A DNA stretch of 64,000 nt from contig CP142461.1 in assembly GCA_038049695.1 (NCBI GenBank), positions 37,404,501 through 37,468,500 on the forward strand. Reading direction: 5' to 3'. This DNA comes from Cinnamomum chago (lineage: Eukaryota; Streptophyta; Magnoliopsida; Laurales; Lauraceae). Positions 46,994-59,231 of this stretch are shown here, in pieces (the first letter of the stretch is position 1; each line of letters opens with the position of its first letter). The translations under genes were made by a program, and so were the position numbers. Below the pieces are notes generated by a model. That model was not told the origin of the DNA. It did not search any database and saw nothing but the letters and a program-made list of their open reading frames with translations.

Positions 46994-48504
46994 CAGGTCT
47001 TAAAGAACAACTATCTAAAGATATGTGAGAAGCTGGGGGCGAGGAGAATTTGATTTCACATTTCCTGGGTTTTTTTTTTTTTTTTTCATACAACTCTCTC
47101 ATTTTGCATGAAAAAAAGGTAGGTGCGCCTATCTTATGAATCCAAACCTCTCTCCTCAGAGGCAAAGATTCAAGGAAAAACGAGTAGCATAGATGATTAG
47201 AAATCTGAATGTCTCAATATGTGATTATGTTGATGTCGATGCTTGTAGGTTGTCTAAAATAGCCTCAAGGATGGGTACATAAGTTGCCTCTATGGGTTCT
47301 TCTTTGTGGGTTGCTTTTGTGTGCCTCTTTTGGTTTTTTTTTTTTGCTGGCCCAGCTTTTGAGCATCATTTTCGGGTGGTACAACTCCACCATAGTTGTG
47401 TCTCTAGGCTAGGGTGCAAGTGGGGTGGAACTGCTCTTCATTATTTTGTATATTCATCTCTTTTTTTTAAGAAATATATTCTTGTCTTTTCTAAAAAAAA
47501 AAAACTCTTCTTTTTTGCAACACATGTCAAATATATCTTTCATGATACTTCGATTTCTTCTGTACTCCGAGCATTGTCAAGAATTTGTTTCTCCACTTTG
47601 TCTTCATGATCTTCTATCGTTATAGTGCATAGAGACGATATACACCTACCACATCACCCTTCTCATGCTTATTATTTCACTTCATTCATGGTCCTTCTCT
47701 TATTAATTACGGTATGAATGAATGCAATTTTTCTGCTTGTATCTTAAATGAGTGTTAATGGGGGTTGATTAAATGTAAGTGGTGTTGGGGCTGATGAATG
47801 GTGGGGTGATTGATGACTAGTGAATGGTTTACTTGCATGTATTGTAAGAGGCCATAGCCATTAATACCTTATGTCGAATGGGCCTTTGTTGAAATTTATC
47901 TTTTGCTGTTCTGTGATGGTTTTCTTCTTTTTCCCCATCCATTCGCTTATTGGTTGTGTCTATTGTATGTCTATGATGGTGTTTGAAAAATTCTACTATG
48001 GCATGTTTTCATGGCTTGCAATGTTGTTTATGTTGTGGAAATTGTTGTATATTCATGTTGGGAGTGCGGTTGATGAATAGTGGTGGTCAATGAAAGCATT
48101 TGAAAGTGAGAGTTGATGAATGGTGGTAGTTAATTAATGGTGTTTAATGAATGACAGATGGTGGTTAATAAATTGGTGGATTCACTTACAGCTGGATATG
48201 TATATACTTTTGCAATTAGATGTTTACAACTTGGTGGATTTTTCTTTGAAAGAATATAATTCTTGCTTTTGGGTGCTTGCCTCGTTTTGATGATGTGACT
48301 TTTGGGGTTATAGTCAATCATCTACATGTGCTAGTAGAGTCTCTTTTCTTTGTTGTGTACCTTTGGTTTCAATTGTACAACTATATGACATGTATGCTTC
48401 CATTAGTGAAGATTCAAGTGAAATGCAGTTTTTTTGCTAAAATTTACATGGAGATATATGAAGAGACGGAGAAATATACAGATCTCTTGTGGAATGACGG
48501 TTTT
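46994..48504. other. No gene supported
   Basis: T-rich sequence with a (T)19 run at 47070-47088 that could be the tail of another minus-strand retroposon. 47700-48190 is rich in TGGTGGTTAATGAATG-like phrases. No domain recognised. Confidence 0.4.
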
Positions 48505-48509
48505 GTAGC

Positions 48510-50974
48510 TGTGTGGGGTGTTTTCCTAAGAGCAGGATTACGCTAGTCTCGGTAGCAGTACTGGCTCAGCTCATCCCGATCTCGGTGTACAAATTCGACA
48601 ATAATGCCAAGATTCATCTAGCTCGATAATGGTATCAGCTAGGCATCTCATCTCAGCTCGGCAAACTGTTAGATTGTGTGGTCTCAATCCATCAGTTGAT
48701 GTAATAAATTGATTAATTTCTTTATTTATCAATAAAATCATGATTTCCTTTCATGAGATAAATGGTGTTTTATTACTTAATGCACATGACCAATACATAT
48801 GACATGATGGTTCATGAGATGAACCGGGTCTCATTAGTATATTAGATGTGATATATGTATATGAATGAGATCCACATACGGGAGACATGTGTCACAAATC
48901 TTATACTTAAAAATATCTTCACAACCAGTGATAAGACTGGGCATCTCATCTGATAAGGGTGCAGCACTTTGATCACTATGAGATAGTGTGACTTGTCTCG
49001 ATCATAAGAATGTAAGATTCTGGATCATGGTGCTGGTACATTGGATGTATTGAATGACCATGAGAAGCACCTTATGAATATTGTCTCGATTTTAAGGTCT
49101 ACTCTCATAATTTCATAGCAATAGGCTCTCAATCCTGAGACATTGATGAACTCAAGTTTTTATCTATTCATTTGCTTTGAATCACCAATGAGTGAGGTCA
49201 ATTGTAGGTCAACACCTCGGTGTCTTGGGTACATGGTAGTAGGACTATGGGAACATACAATGATCAAGATGGAATCTATCTACATTATCCCCTTGTGCCA
49301 ATTAATGGATTTGTCATTAGTAAGTGCGCACCCATCTTGATTAAGAGTTAATTGGATGGTACTGATGATTATTGTGATTAATTGGGACTCAAGGATAATA
49401 AGATGTGGGTCTAAGATTGGATGAGACATATTCATTCCAATTGATCCATGGATATTGATAGAGGGGTCTACTTGTGGTAATTGGAAAGTTTAGGGTCTTC
49501 ATTATAATTTATTCCTAAGACTGTAGTGCAATTTCATTTATATAGTGGTGTTATTTGTAATTAACTGTGGGCCCGGATTGCACATGAGATGTGGGGTCGC
49601 GGTGTCCAAGTTAGAGCCAACTTTCTTTAGAATCCCTAGTGGTCCCAATACTAGCCCAAGTTATTAGAAAGATACTAATCCTACTTGAACTCTAAAAGGA
49701 AGGAATTAGAAAGTTATTATTTCTATTTGAAGTGAGACTTCTAATAGTGGTAATAGTTAAATTACTAATTTGTGTGTAAGTGGGACTTCTAATGCAATTA
49801 GTAAGAGCGAAAGAAAACGAGGTTTGTAGGCTATAGATAAGGGAAAAACCCCCTCTTGGACGTCCACCATATTGTTGCACGTCCAGCTCTCTTCCTTGTG
49901 CAAGTGTTGCTCAATTTTCTCCTCTTTTTTCTCTTCTAGTTCCTGGGAGTTTCTAGTAGGTCTTTCTCTTGGAGATCTCACCCATCTTCTTAAGGAAAGA
50001 GATCTGATAAGCGGGTCATAGTGTGGAAGACAAGAAGGTCTTGGAGATCTCTAATTACTTCAAGAAGAGTTCTTGATCAAGTTAATTGTCTTCTCCTCCA
50101 TTATAGCACTACCGGGCTCCAAAGGTATAATCTACTTCTTTATTTATTGTGGATTGTTTTGGATCCATGCAGTTGCTGATTTCTATCTTTTAGATAGGTT
50201 TTGTTGTTGTACTTGATTCATGAGATAGAGGGATTACATCCTGGATATGGTTTTTGAATCAAGTGGGTCAAAATTTTTGAAAATCTATCCACGAGGCCCA
50301 CCTACTTCCAACACAAACAGTGTCAGCTGGGGCCAAGCTTGATCTAGCCTTGGTAAAAGTACCGGTTACGTTCATCTCGGTCTCGGTATAAGGCACCTCG
50401 ACAATAGTTCCAGGATGCGTCTGAATCTGGTCTCGGTAATAACTCCAGCTCGGTACGTCCACAAGATATGAGTACTAAACCATGATTGTACTTCCACAAA
50501 GTTACAGTTGCGTTACAGAACATGATGACAAACAAGACGGGCGCCGAATAATGATCAGGTGTCGTCTTTATCAATCACGTCCACATTAATGCGAGAGGTC
50601 ATCTCTTGATTTGACCAGACAGTATCTCCACCTACCCCCAGTAAGGGAGCGCCAGGTGAAACCTCTACATATACAGGGATACCAATCCTTTCTCAGGTAC
50701 ACAGATGAGAACATACAATGCAACGCGTTACAGAATGCCATGCAAGATAGCATCTTATGCTAGCATACTTGCCCTTCTTCTTCATCCTTTGTTCAGTGAT
50801 AGCACTAACTCAGGCATCAGAGAGCCTTCGACTGACAGCAGCCAGGGTCTCTGATCTCTATTTCTCCTTTCGTTTCAAGTTTTAAGGCGATCCATCTTCC
50901 GCAAAGAAGCTTAAACATCAAATCATGAGTCTCACACTCACTTAATCTAAGTCCGTAATTTTTAGGCACTCACA
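48510..50974 (+). repeat. 5' LTR of the non-autonomous element (interrupted)
   Basis: Starts TGTGTGGGGTGTTTTCC and ends ...TTTAGGCACTCACA. Interrupted at 48667-50318 by another LTR and its duplicated target. Confidence 0.85.
48667..50313. mobile_element. Solo LTR, 1,647 bp, TSD CAAAC
   Basis: Begins TGTTAGATTGTGTGG and ends CTACTTCCAACA, with the TGTTxxA...TCCAACA-like inverted termini common in copia LTRs. It is flanked by CAAAC at 48662-48666 and 50314-50318. No internal domain is present. It inserted into the 5' LTR of the element at 48510, so it is younger than that element. Confidence 0.8.
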
Positions 50975-50975
50975 A

Positions 50976-51527
50976 TTGACGCCGTCTGTGGGGAATGATA
51001 AAAAATGTCATGCCTCAAAAAACGGCGATGGATCCATAAAGCCCCACCACCACCACCAGCGATCCCCCATTGAAGGAGTCTCGGGGAGAGTCTGGTGCGA
51101 CAGGCGTGAAAAGACCTGTAACTCAGACAGGTTCATCAGCAGAGGGGGTGACGGCACCTCCCTAGCAAAACGCTCTTCCACCAGAGCACCCCCAGTAAAA
51201 TGCTACCCTGCTGGAGATTCCCTCACGGAGCAAAGCTCCAGCAGTGGCCTCGGCGACATCACCAGCCACGACTCAGGTAAAAGCACAAACCTAACAGGAG
51301 TTTCAGTTGCGGCCTCGGTGACAGCACCGACCACAGCTCAACTTCTTCAGTTGATAACTCCAGCAGTGGCCTCGGTGATAGCACCGGCTACTGTTCGGAC
51401 AATCTCAATCTTGACAACTCCAGCAACGGCCTCAGTGATAGCACCAGCCACAACTCGGACAGTTCCAATCTTCACAACTTCAACTGCGGCCTCGGTGACA
51501 ACGCCAGCCTCAGCCCAGTTTCTTTAA
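50976..51527 (+). CDS. Low-complexity Thr/Ala-rich frame behind the primer site
   Basis: This 183-codon frame starts within the primer site region. The first third is basic and His-rich (KPHHHHQRSPIEGVSGR). The last third consists of roughly 21-residue repeats such as ASVIAPATVRTISILTTPAT and ASVIAPATTRTVPIFTTSTA, encoded by a 60-65 bp DNA repeat. I recognise no gag, envelope or enzyme domain. It may be a by-product of DNA-level repeat expansion rather than a gene; the frame does stay open across the repeats, which leaves a coding role possible. Confidence 0.3.
   Translation: MTPSVGNDKKCHASKNGDGSIKPHHHHQRSPIEGVSGRVWCDRREKTCNSDRFISRGGDGTSLAKRSSTRAPPVKCYPAGDSLTEQSSSSGLGDITSHDSGKSTNLTGVSVAASVTAPTTAQLLQLITPAVASVIAPATVRTISILTTPATASVIAPATTRTVPIFTTSTAASVTTPASAQFL
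50977..50994 (+). other. Primer-binding site
   Basis: TTGACGCCGTCTGTGGGG starts two bases after the LTR. It differs by one base from the TGGCGCCGTCTGTGGGG site common in plant LTR elements. Confidence 0.6.
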
Positions 51528-51711
51528 ACATAAAAGCTTCAAAGTGGCCTCAGTGATAGCACCAGCTTCAGCGTCGGACCTCAGTGGCAGCACCAGCCTC
51601 GACTTATAAAGGCCCGACAATGGCCTCGGTGATAGCACCAGCCACGACCCGGACAGCTTCACTCACGACAACTTTGATCATCGCCAAGTTACAAAACTCA
51701 GCAAGAGTCTC

Positions 51712-52540
51712 AGCTTGGTGACAATACCAGCATAGAAGAGACTACAGCTTGGTTACAGGACCAGCTGCAGAATGCCGCAGTTACAGAAGTCGGCAAGAGT
51801 CTTAGCTCGGTGACAGCACCAGCATAGAAGAGACTACAGCTCGGTTACAGAACCAGCTACAGAAAGTCGCAGTTACAGAACTCGGCAGCAGTCTCAGCTC
51901 GGTGAAAGCACCAGCATAGAAAAGACTACAGCTCGGCTACGGAACCAGCTGCACAGAATGCTGCAGTTACAGAACTCGGCAGTAGTCTCAGCTCGGTGAC
52001 AATACCAGCATAGAAAAGACTACAACTCGGTTACAGAACCAGCTGCAGAATGCCGCAATTATAGAACTCGGCAAGAGTCTCAGCTCGGTGACAGCACCAG
52101 CATAGAAGAGACTACAGCTCGGTTACAGAACCAGCTGCAGAAAGCCGTAATTACAGAACTCGGCAGTAGTCTCAGCTCGGTAAAAGCACCAGCATAGAAG
52201 AGACTACAGCTCGATTACGGAACCAGCTACACAGAATGTTGTAATTACAGAACTCGGCAGCAGTCTCAGCACGGTGACAGCACCAGCATAGAAGAGACTA
52301 CAGCTCAGTTACAGAACCAGCTGTACAGAATGCTGCAATTACAGAACTCGGCAGCAGTCTCAGCTCGGTGACAGCACCAGCATGGAAGAGACTGTAGCTC
52401 GGTTACAGAACCAGCTATATAAAGCGCCCAGTTATGGAACTCGGCCAAAATCTCAGCTTGGTTACATAACCAGCCAACTTGGTCACTGGACCAAACGTGC
52501 AACGTTCCAGATTATGGAACTCGGCAGCTATCCTAGTTCG
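51712..52540. repeat. Tandem array, 92-94 bp unit, about 8-9 copies
   Basis: AGCTCGGTGACAGCACCAGC starts units at about 51712, 51804, 51896, 51990, 52082, 52174, 52268, 52362 and 52454. Each unit also has GAGACTACAGCTCGGTTACAG and AGTTACAGAACTCGGCAG. A related CTCGGTAACAGTACCAGC phrase is in the LTRs (3' copy at about 55879). Confidence 0.9.
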
Positions 52541-52929
52541 GTTATGGAACCAACTATGCAGTTAAAGAACCTGATGGCTTCCTATGATAATCTAGTTCGG
52601 TTGTGGAACCACCTAAAAGTTTTCTATCTCTAAAGATACAAGTACTTCTTAAAGTTATTTAAACTTAAGTGCAACTGGAATTCCGGTTGTTGAACCGAGT
52701 TCAATTAGCCTAAGTCACTTCTGGTTATGGAACCGCAGTCATTTGCCCAATGGTCATTCAGTCGGTTATTGAACCGAACTCAACTACTTGGTCAAAGATC
52801 GAGCGTTTGTGCTAAGAGCCCAGTTGTGGAATAGAAGTCAAGCACACATATGTTATTATCAGAAGAAATGACAAGGCAAGTATGGAAGAAAAAAATCTAT
52901 TCATTGATTGAAGAATAGTACAGAGTTCT

Positions 52930-55098
52930 TTACACTTTCATTACAAAGAGAAAAAGAAAAAGTACATCAAAAAGAACTTCAAGAAGCAGTAGCCTCGACG
53001 TTGATGTCAAAGGGCTCAGTCGTGGTGGCTTGGGGAGTTCCTCAGGCGGAGTCGGGACAGCTTCCGCAGCAGCCTCAGCAGTGGGGGTAGAACTCGACTC
53101 GGGCTCAGGGCAAGAAAACTTGGGCAAGTCCTGATAGACAGGATGATCTTCGAGGATCCCCACCTTCTTCGGTGCAGCTCGACACCCGAGCTCGATCAGC
53201 ACCGAGCTTATATTCTCGACTTGGGCCTCATACTCTCTTGTAGCCGCATCCACCCCTTCCTGAAAAGATGTATTAATCTTAGCTTGGAGCGAGGCTTGAA
53301 GGTCGACTTTCTCCTTGTGCACCAATTTGAGCTCGGCATCCCGTTTTACCAGCTCAACCTCAAGTTCGAGAATCCGCTTAGCCTTGATCGCGGCCACACC
53401 TTTCAGCTCGTGGGTCTTAGCTTTCACATTGTAGATCTCGTTGAGCTCAAACTCGAGTTCTACCCCCTGGCTATCAATCTTCTCCTCCACCGCCTTCAGC
53501 TCCTGACTACTCCCCTCCAAGGCCGCAGCAAGTTTTTTCTTCTCTGCTTCCAGCTTTTCGACCTTGGAGCCGCTTTCACGGGCCCTCTCCAGGACCACCT
53601 GAACCCTCTATGCAACTTGAGAAGAAAAGCAAGCATCAGAAGAATAGCTAGCAAGATCGAAAGATACTCAAAGATCTGAGATGGAAACTTACCGAGAAGA
53701 CCGACTACAAAGACGAGGCCAGCAGCGTCACATCGTCTGCTCCCTTGCGCCTCTACATGTCGAGCGGTATGGCACATGCATTGGCGAGAGCAGCAACGAC
53801 TAAATGACTGCTGGTTAGACAGTCTTCTACCGTCATGGGCCTCCCAGGCCCGAGCTGGAAGTTTGGCCTCCATAGAGCCGCCCCCGTGGGCCCTCACCCC
53901 TGGGCCTTTTCTCCCTCAGGGCCCTCTCTCTTACCTCTTCGGCAAAGTGTTGCTGAGCTCCCGAGCCTCGGCCCTCAGACTGTGACCTCTTCTCAGCCCG
54001 ACCTCCCTCTCTTGTAGTCTCGGTGGAGTGCTGCCTAGCTGCACCAGCACCAGCAATAGTAACTGTACCAGCAGCACCACCAGTGGCAACAACAGTTCCA
54101 GCAGCAGCAACAGCAGTTCCAGCAGCAACACCAGCAGCAGGAACCCCGGCGCTCCCCTAGACCGGAGAGGTGGAGGGAGCTCGAACTCCAAAAAGTTTCG
54201 CCCCTAGGTCTTTCACCTTCACAACAGGGCGTATTTTCTCCATCTCCTCTCCCCTTTCTTTTTCTCGGTTGGAAGGGGACGAGTAGGCCTCAACGAGCTC
54301 GAGTTGGCGGGCGCAAGTTCCTTCCTTTTGATGTAGGTATGGTACCTCAACTCGTATCCGAGCAAGGACCAAGCAGCTCGCTCATGGTGGCCTTGATACT
54401 CGCGCACGAGTCTCAGTCAGCTGTCGTTTCTTTTCCAGCCGGCGCGCTCAACCCCCAGCTTCCTCTGGCTGATTTCTGCACGACAAAAGATAACATCAGC
54501 TCGGCAAAACAAAAGAAGGAAGAAAACAGAAGCTTTCTGAGCTCGGTAGTTACTTGGAGGAACCCTGAAGTGTCGAGGAATCCTGTACAATTTCTCCACT
54601 TCGGTCTCTTCCTTGCCGAACTCCTAGTTCCCAGAGACGAGCAGACAATCGTCCCCGGCATGTCTGTTTAAGTCCTCCAAGTCGTGGACAAAGGGATCTA
54701 ACTTCAGCTTCCCCCCGGAGGTAATAACTATGATCGTCCCTCGCGGTCTTACAAAGGTCATATACATTCTCGATGTCATGGACACCGAGGTTAATGCCCA
54801 AAATCTTGTTGAGCTCGGCGACGCCCATTATTACCTTGTAACCATTGGGCATTAGTTGGCATGGGCCGAGGTGCCATGTCGCCAAGTAGGCCCTAAGAAG
54901 AGGGTGGATGGGGAACCTAACCCCTCCCTCTATTATTGAAACTAACGGGAATGGCATCCAGCCATCCCGGAAGGAGTAACCCTCAAAGGGGTTCTTCGGG
55001 TTATCTAGTTTGGTTGGGACATCCTCTGGGATCCCATACATCTCCCTAAAACCAGCCATGGCCTCAGGGGTGTCTGCCCAACTCCTATAAGATCCCAT
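52930..55098 (-). pseudogene. Antisense multi-exon gag-like gene (putative gypsy-type transposon domain)
   Basis: The gene runs opposite to the LTRs. Exon 1 (55098 to about 54554) starts MGSYRSWADTPEAMAGFREM and includes FPLVSIIEGGVRFPIHPLLR, AYLATWHLGPCQLMPNGYKV and IMGVAELNKILGINLGVHDI. The 'FExGxRxPLxxxxRxxLxxxxLxPxQLxPNxxR' pattern recalls the plant 'putative gypsy type transposon' (Transposase_28) family. After a frameshift in a G run near 54713 it continues KLKLDPFVHDLEDLNRHAGD and ends at a GTAACT donor. A middle part (about 54470-53890) is charged, then Ala/Gly/Thr-rich (VPAAGVAAGTAVAAAGTVVA). The last exon (53598-52930) is a long coiled coil (VLERARESGSKVEKLEAEKK onward) with an acidic Pro-rich tail. 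It is probably decayed; it may have supplied a structural protein. Confidence 0.6.
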
Positions 55099-55755
55099 TT
55101 TTCTAATAGATGGAGAAACCGGAAAGGGCAGAAGCAGAAACCCTAAATCCAGAAGCAGAACCCCTAAATAGAGAATAAAAGGTGGTGCGCAAAAAAAAGG
55201 GTGAGGAAGAAGACTCACAGAGAAAAGAAGGAGACAGTCTCCAGACTTGGGTTTGCTAAGTCAGGATTCCGGCAGGGTTTTCCTCACTCTTGCAGCAGAG
55301 CTCTCTCTGATGAATGCCAAAAGTGAAGAGACGAAGGAGGAAAACCCTATTTATAGACGGAAGGGCTCCCGTTCAAATTCCTAAAGGCACGCGTCGCTTC
55401 GAATTCGCTGAACAACCAACCAGATGGAAACACGTGGCATTGCCAGTTCATCTCCCACTGAGATCCAGACGCTCTATTAAATGCCTTGGGAAGACAAAAC
55501 AGCAATGTACTATTTATTGCCTCGGGCAGATGAAGCGTCACCAGCCTAATATTTATTACCTTGGGCAGACGAAGCATCACCGACGTGCTATTTATTGTCT
55601 CGGGCAGGCAAACAGACTTCATGATAAAGATTAGATGTCATCAGCCAACACCGAAATGGAATTCAAATTGATACCTCATAGTCTCTTAACACAATGCTTA
55701 AATCTCGACCTAAAAAAGTTGGAGAACGCCAAGAGGTCACGAGCTAGGGGGCAAT

Positions 55756-56567
55756 TATGTGGGGTGTTTTCTTAAGAGCATGATTACGCTAGTCTCGGTA
55801 GCAGTACCGGCCCAGCTCATCCCGATCTCGGTGTCCAAATTCGGCAATAATGCCAAGATTCATCTAACTCGGTAACAGTACCAGCTAGGCATCTTATCTC
55901 TGCTCGGCAAACAGTGTCATCTAGCGCCAAGCTTGATCTAGCCTCGATAAAAGTACCAGTTACGTTCATTCGGTCTCGGTATAAGGCACCTCAACAATAG
56001 TGTCAAGATGTGTCCGAATCTGGTCTCGGTATCATCTCCAGCTCGGTACGTCCACAAGAGATGAGTACTAAACCATGATTGTACTTCCATAAAGTTACAA
56101 CTGCGTTACAGAACGTACTGACAGAAAAGACGGGCGTCGGATAATAATCAGTTGTCGTCTTTATCAATCACATCCACATTAATGCGAGAGGTCATCTCTT
56201 GATCTGACGGGACAATATCTCCACCTACCCCCACTAAGGGAGCGCCAGGTGAAACCTCTACATATACAGGGATACCAATCTCTTCTCAGGTACACGGAAG
56301 AGAACATACAATGCAACGCGTTACAGAATGCCATGCAAGATAGCATCTTATGCTAGCATACTTGCCCTTCTTCTTCATCCTTTATTCAGTGATAGCACTA
56401 ACTCAGACATTGAGCAGCCTTCAGTTGACGGCAGTCAGGGTCTCTGATCTCTATTTCTCCTTCCTTTTCATGTTCTAAGGCGATTCATCTTTCCCAAAGA
56501 AGTTTAAACAGCAAATCATAAGTCTCACACTCACCTAATCTAAATCCGTAATTTTTAGGCACTCACA
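55756..56567 (+). repeat. 3' LTR of the non-autonomous element
   Basis: Starts TATGTGGGGTGTTTTCTT (second base mutated from TG) and ends TTTAGGCACTCACA. Highly similar to the 5' LTR with many single-base differences, so the insertion is not recent. Confidence 0.85.
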
Positions 56568-56572
56568 GTAGC

Positions 56573-59231
56573 ATTGTTTATTAAAAAAAAAAATGTGGCT
56601 ATTTTTTTTGTTGTAGGTTGGAGAATAGTGAGAGTGGAGGTGGCTATAAGTTGTGTGACTGGTGTGTTTTTTTTTTTCCTTTGTGTGTATGTGATGTGAG
56701 AGGCCGAGGGATGAGTGAATTTGGTTTGTGTTTTGGGTGTATGTAATGTGATTGTGATGGGAGAGGTCGAGGGATGAGTGAATTCGGTTTGTGTTTTATA
56801 TGTATGTGATGTGATTGTGATGGGAGAGGCCGGGGTTTTTTTAAAGTGTATGCTCAAGTAATGTTTTCATTAGAAAAAGTTTTGTTGATTCTTTTTTTCT
56901 TTTTTTGGGAAATCTTAGCATGGTTTTTACATGAAACTTGTAGAAATAACATTGAAATTATTACAATGTATGAAGAAACAGAGAAATGTACAGATCTCTT
57001 GTAAAGTTTGGGTCTTGCACTGCTTTGCTATCATCTTTGGACAACAGTAGGCTTAGTTTTTTTTTTTTTTTTTGCTATTCTTATCAAAACCTAGTTTGTA
57101 TTTACATGAATTGCAGTAGTCAGTGACTTTAAAAATTACAGTTTTCTGGCATTTGTGTCATTTGTTTAGATGTTGCAGGTGACATGAATTGTGGTAGTCT
57201 GTGGTGTGAACTTAAAGCAATAAAGGGGCTCACTAGTTTTCTTTCTTTCTTTTTTCCATTTTTTGAGTTATTATCCTGTTGACTTGATCTTAGTGCTATA
57301 AACTAATCTTTTTCATTTTCTTTTTTCGGCCCAAGTTTTTTCCTTCTTTCATTTGGTTTTGAGGAAGTAGGACTATTTAAACCCATGCAACTGCCCATTT
57401 TTAAGGAGAAACTCTGTCAACAATGAGTGAACTCAGTCATGGTTGTTTATTTGGTATATATCTTATTTTTTTCTACTTTTGATATTGCATCTTTTTCACG
57501 TCTTTGGGGCTGCAATTTTTTTTCACTCATGTTGTCCACTGTAAAAATGACTGAATAAGTCTGTTGTAGAGATTGTAAGCCATTTGGCAAGTAACAAGGT
57601 TTGTTTCCAAGTCTATATACATCAATAACTTACAATCCTAGAAAACTGCAAATTTTTGAAAGACAAAGGCCATCTTGCATGTGTAATAATCATCTTACAT
57701 GTGATAATTTTCCAGAATATCCTTTTGATATGAATTGGGGAATTTTATCAAGATTTATGTAGATAAATCTTTTGTCTACCAAATTGGTAAGTTACTAATT
57801 CCAGTCTTCTTGGTAAGTTACTAATTCCAGTGACTTCTTCATGTTTTCCTCATGCTAGTCCTTTTTTTTTTTTTGGGGTAAGCCAGCCTTGATTGTGATT
57901 TTAGATGTAGTTACAGTCTACAATAGCTTTTGTTTTTCATTTTTTGGGAGTTTTTTTTTTTTTTTCAGTGTTCACTTGCCAATGATGGCAATCTTTGTCA
58001 TAGAGAACCTGAATCAAGTGACAAAACAACAGCTTTTAGCTTATATATGCTATATGGAGTCTAAACAAATTTTCCCTTTTGAGAGTTTTCTCTTCATTTT
58101 CAAGAGAAATGAGGAAAGAACATTTCTTATATCCTAAAATGACATGGACACATAGCCAGCAGACAAAGTAATCCAAATATTCAAATTGTTGATTCTCATT
58201 ACATCTTACACAAGGATTTTCCCCATGAGCACTTCTATTCCGTGGTGGCTACATTAAAACACCAAGCATAAGATTCTCCAAAGTATCAAGCACCTAGCAT
58301 TGTGAAATACTAACAAGGGGAAAAACACCTCGAGTCCTCGACACCTCCAAAATCAAAGCAAAAACCATCTACTTCTGTAGTTGCAGGAGGTTTGAGGAAC
58401 CTGATCTTCTGGGAATGTTCTTTGTAACAGGCCAATTTCTAAAAAACTATCATGCCTGACACCCATTGTGGAAACATGTCAAGCACAAGTGAAGATAGCT
58501 GTTATGACAACATCTTTATAGAAATAAGTACCTCGTACCGACTTTAGATTCCATCGCATGTATTCATACTCATGCAACTACATCTTCAGGTAATGATTGT
58601 AACCACCAAATTAGTGGCCTTAGAAAGGATGTTAAAATGAAAATAAAATATCCACATTTCAATGAAAAATAGTAGAACTTTGATGAACTAGCCTAAAAGA
58701 CCATCATAAATTGATCATTTAGTTTTCAACAAGTTGTTGCACGTACAGTTTTGTGTCCTTGTGAAAGAGCTATAGATGGATGTTGGCATTTGCTAGTTAC
58801 ACTATAGTTTGAACCCCTTTTCAAAATATTTAACTTGTTCTTCACAGTATATTGTAATCATTAGCATTAAGTATATTGTAATCAAGACTTTTTGAATTGA
58901 ATCACAAAAGATAAAAATCCTTTTGGTATTCTATTGCGTTGTTTGAACTGTTGAGTAACTCTAAAAGAAAACTATTTTGCTCTTAGCTTTTCATAATTAA
59001 CTGTAAGAAAGCCATAAAAAATCATTTTAAAAAGAAAGAAATAAAATCCAACAATAGTTAACATCTGAATGAGTGTTAAATGGGGTTAAATTGGAGATGG
59101 TGCTTAGGAATATAAGATATGATGGGTGCAGTAGTTTCCAAACAGCCCAAGTATAATCCACTAAAATCATTTTTCAAACACTAGTTTAAATAAATGAACA
59201 TAAATCCAAGTAACACAATGCAAAGCAACTC
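56573..59231. other. Intergenic, no gene supported
   Basis: T-rich sequence. A roughly 75 bp GAGAGG(C/T)CGAGGGATGAGTGAATT repeat occurs at 56698 and 56762. The stretch GAAGAAACAGAGAAATGTACAG (about 56971) resembles 48460-48490 on the other side of the LTR element. Confidence 0.4.

Larger units (their letters stand above)
48510..56567 (+). mobile_element. Complete non-autonomous LTR retrotransposon, TSD GTAGC
   Basis: The two LTRs (48510-50974 with a nested 1,652 bp insert, so 813 bp net; and 55756-56567, 812 bp) are direct copies bounded by GTAGC at 48505-48509 and 56568-56572. A primer site follows the 5' LTR, and a purine-rich AGCTAGGGGGCAATTA precedes the 3' LTR. The 4.78 kb interior has no protease, reverse transcriptase or integrase. 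It carries instead a sense low-complexity frame, a tandem array and an antisense gag-like gene, a LARD-like layout that must borrow enzymes in trans. Confidence 0.85.

Noticed and set aside
51712-52540. CRISPR-like direct repeats
   Set aside because: The units are contiguous 92-94 bp tandem repeats without unique spacers, inside a plant retroelement.
53143-53679. 178-codon plus frame
   Set aside because: It is the complement of the antisense coiled-coil exon; its Leu-rich composition mirrors the Glu/Lys-rich real frame.
53931-54191. Leu-rich 'membrane protein' frame on the minus strand
   Set aside because: It is a wrong-frame reading of a CAG/CTG-like low-complexity stretch. The Ala/Gly/Thr frame fits the antisense gene better.
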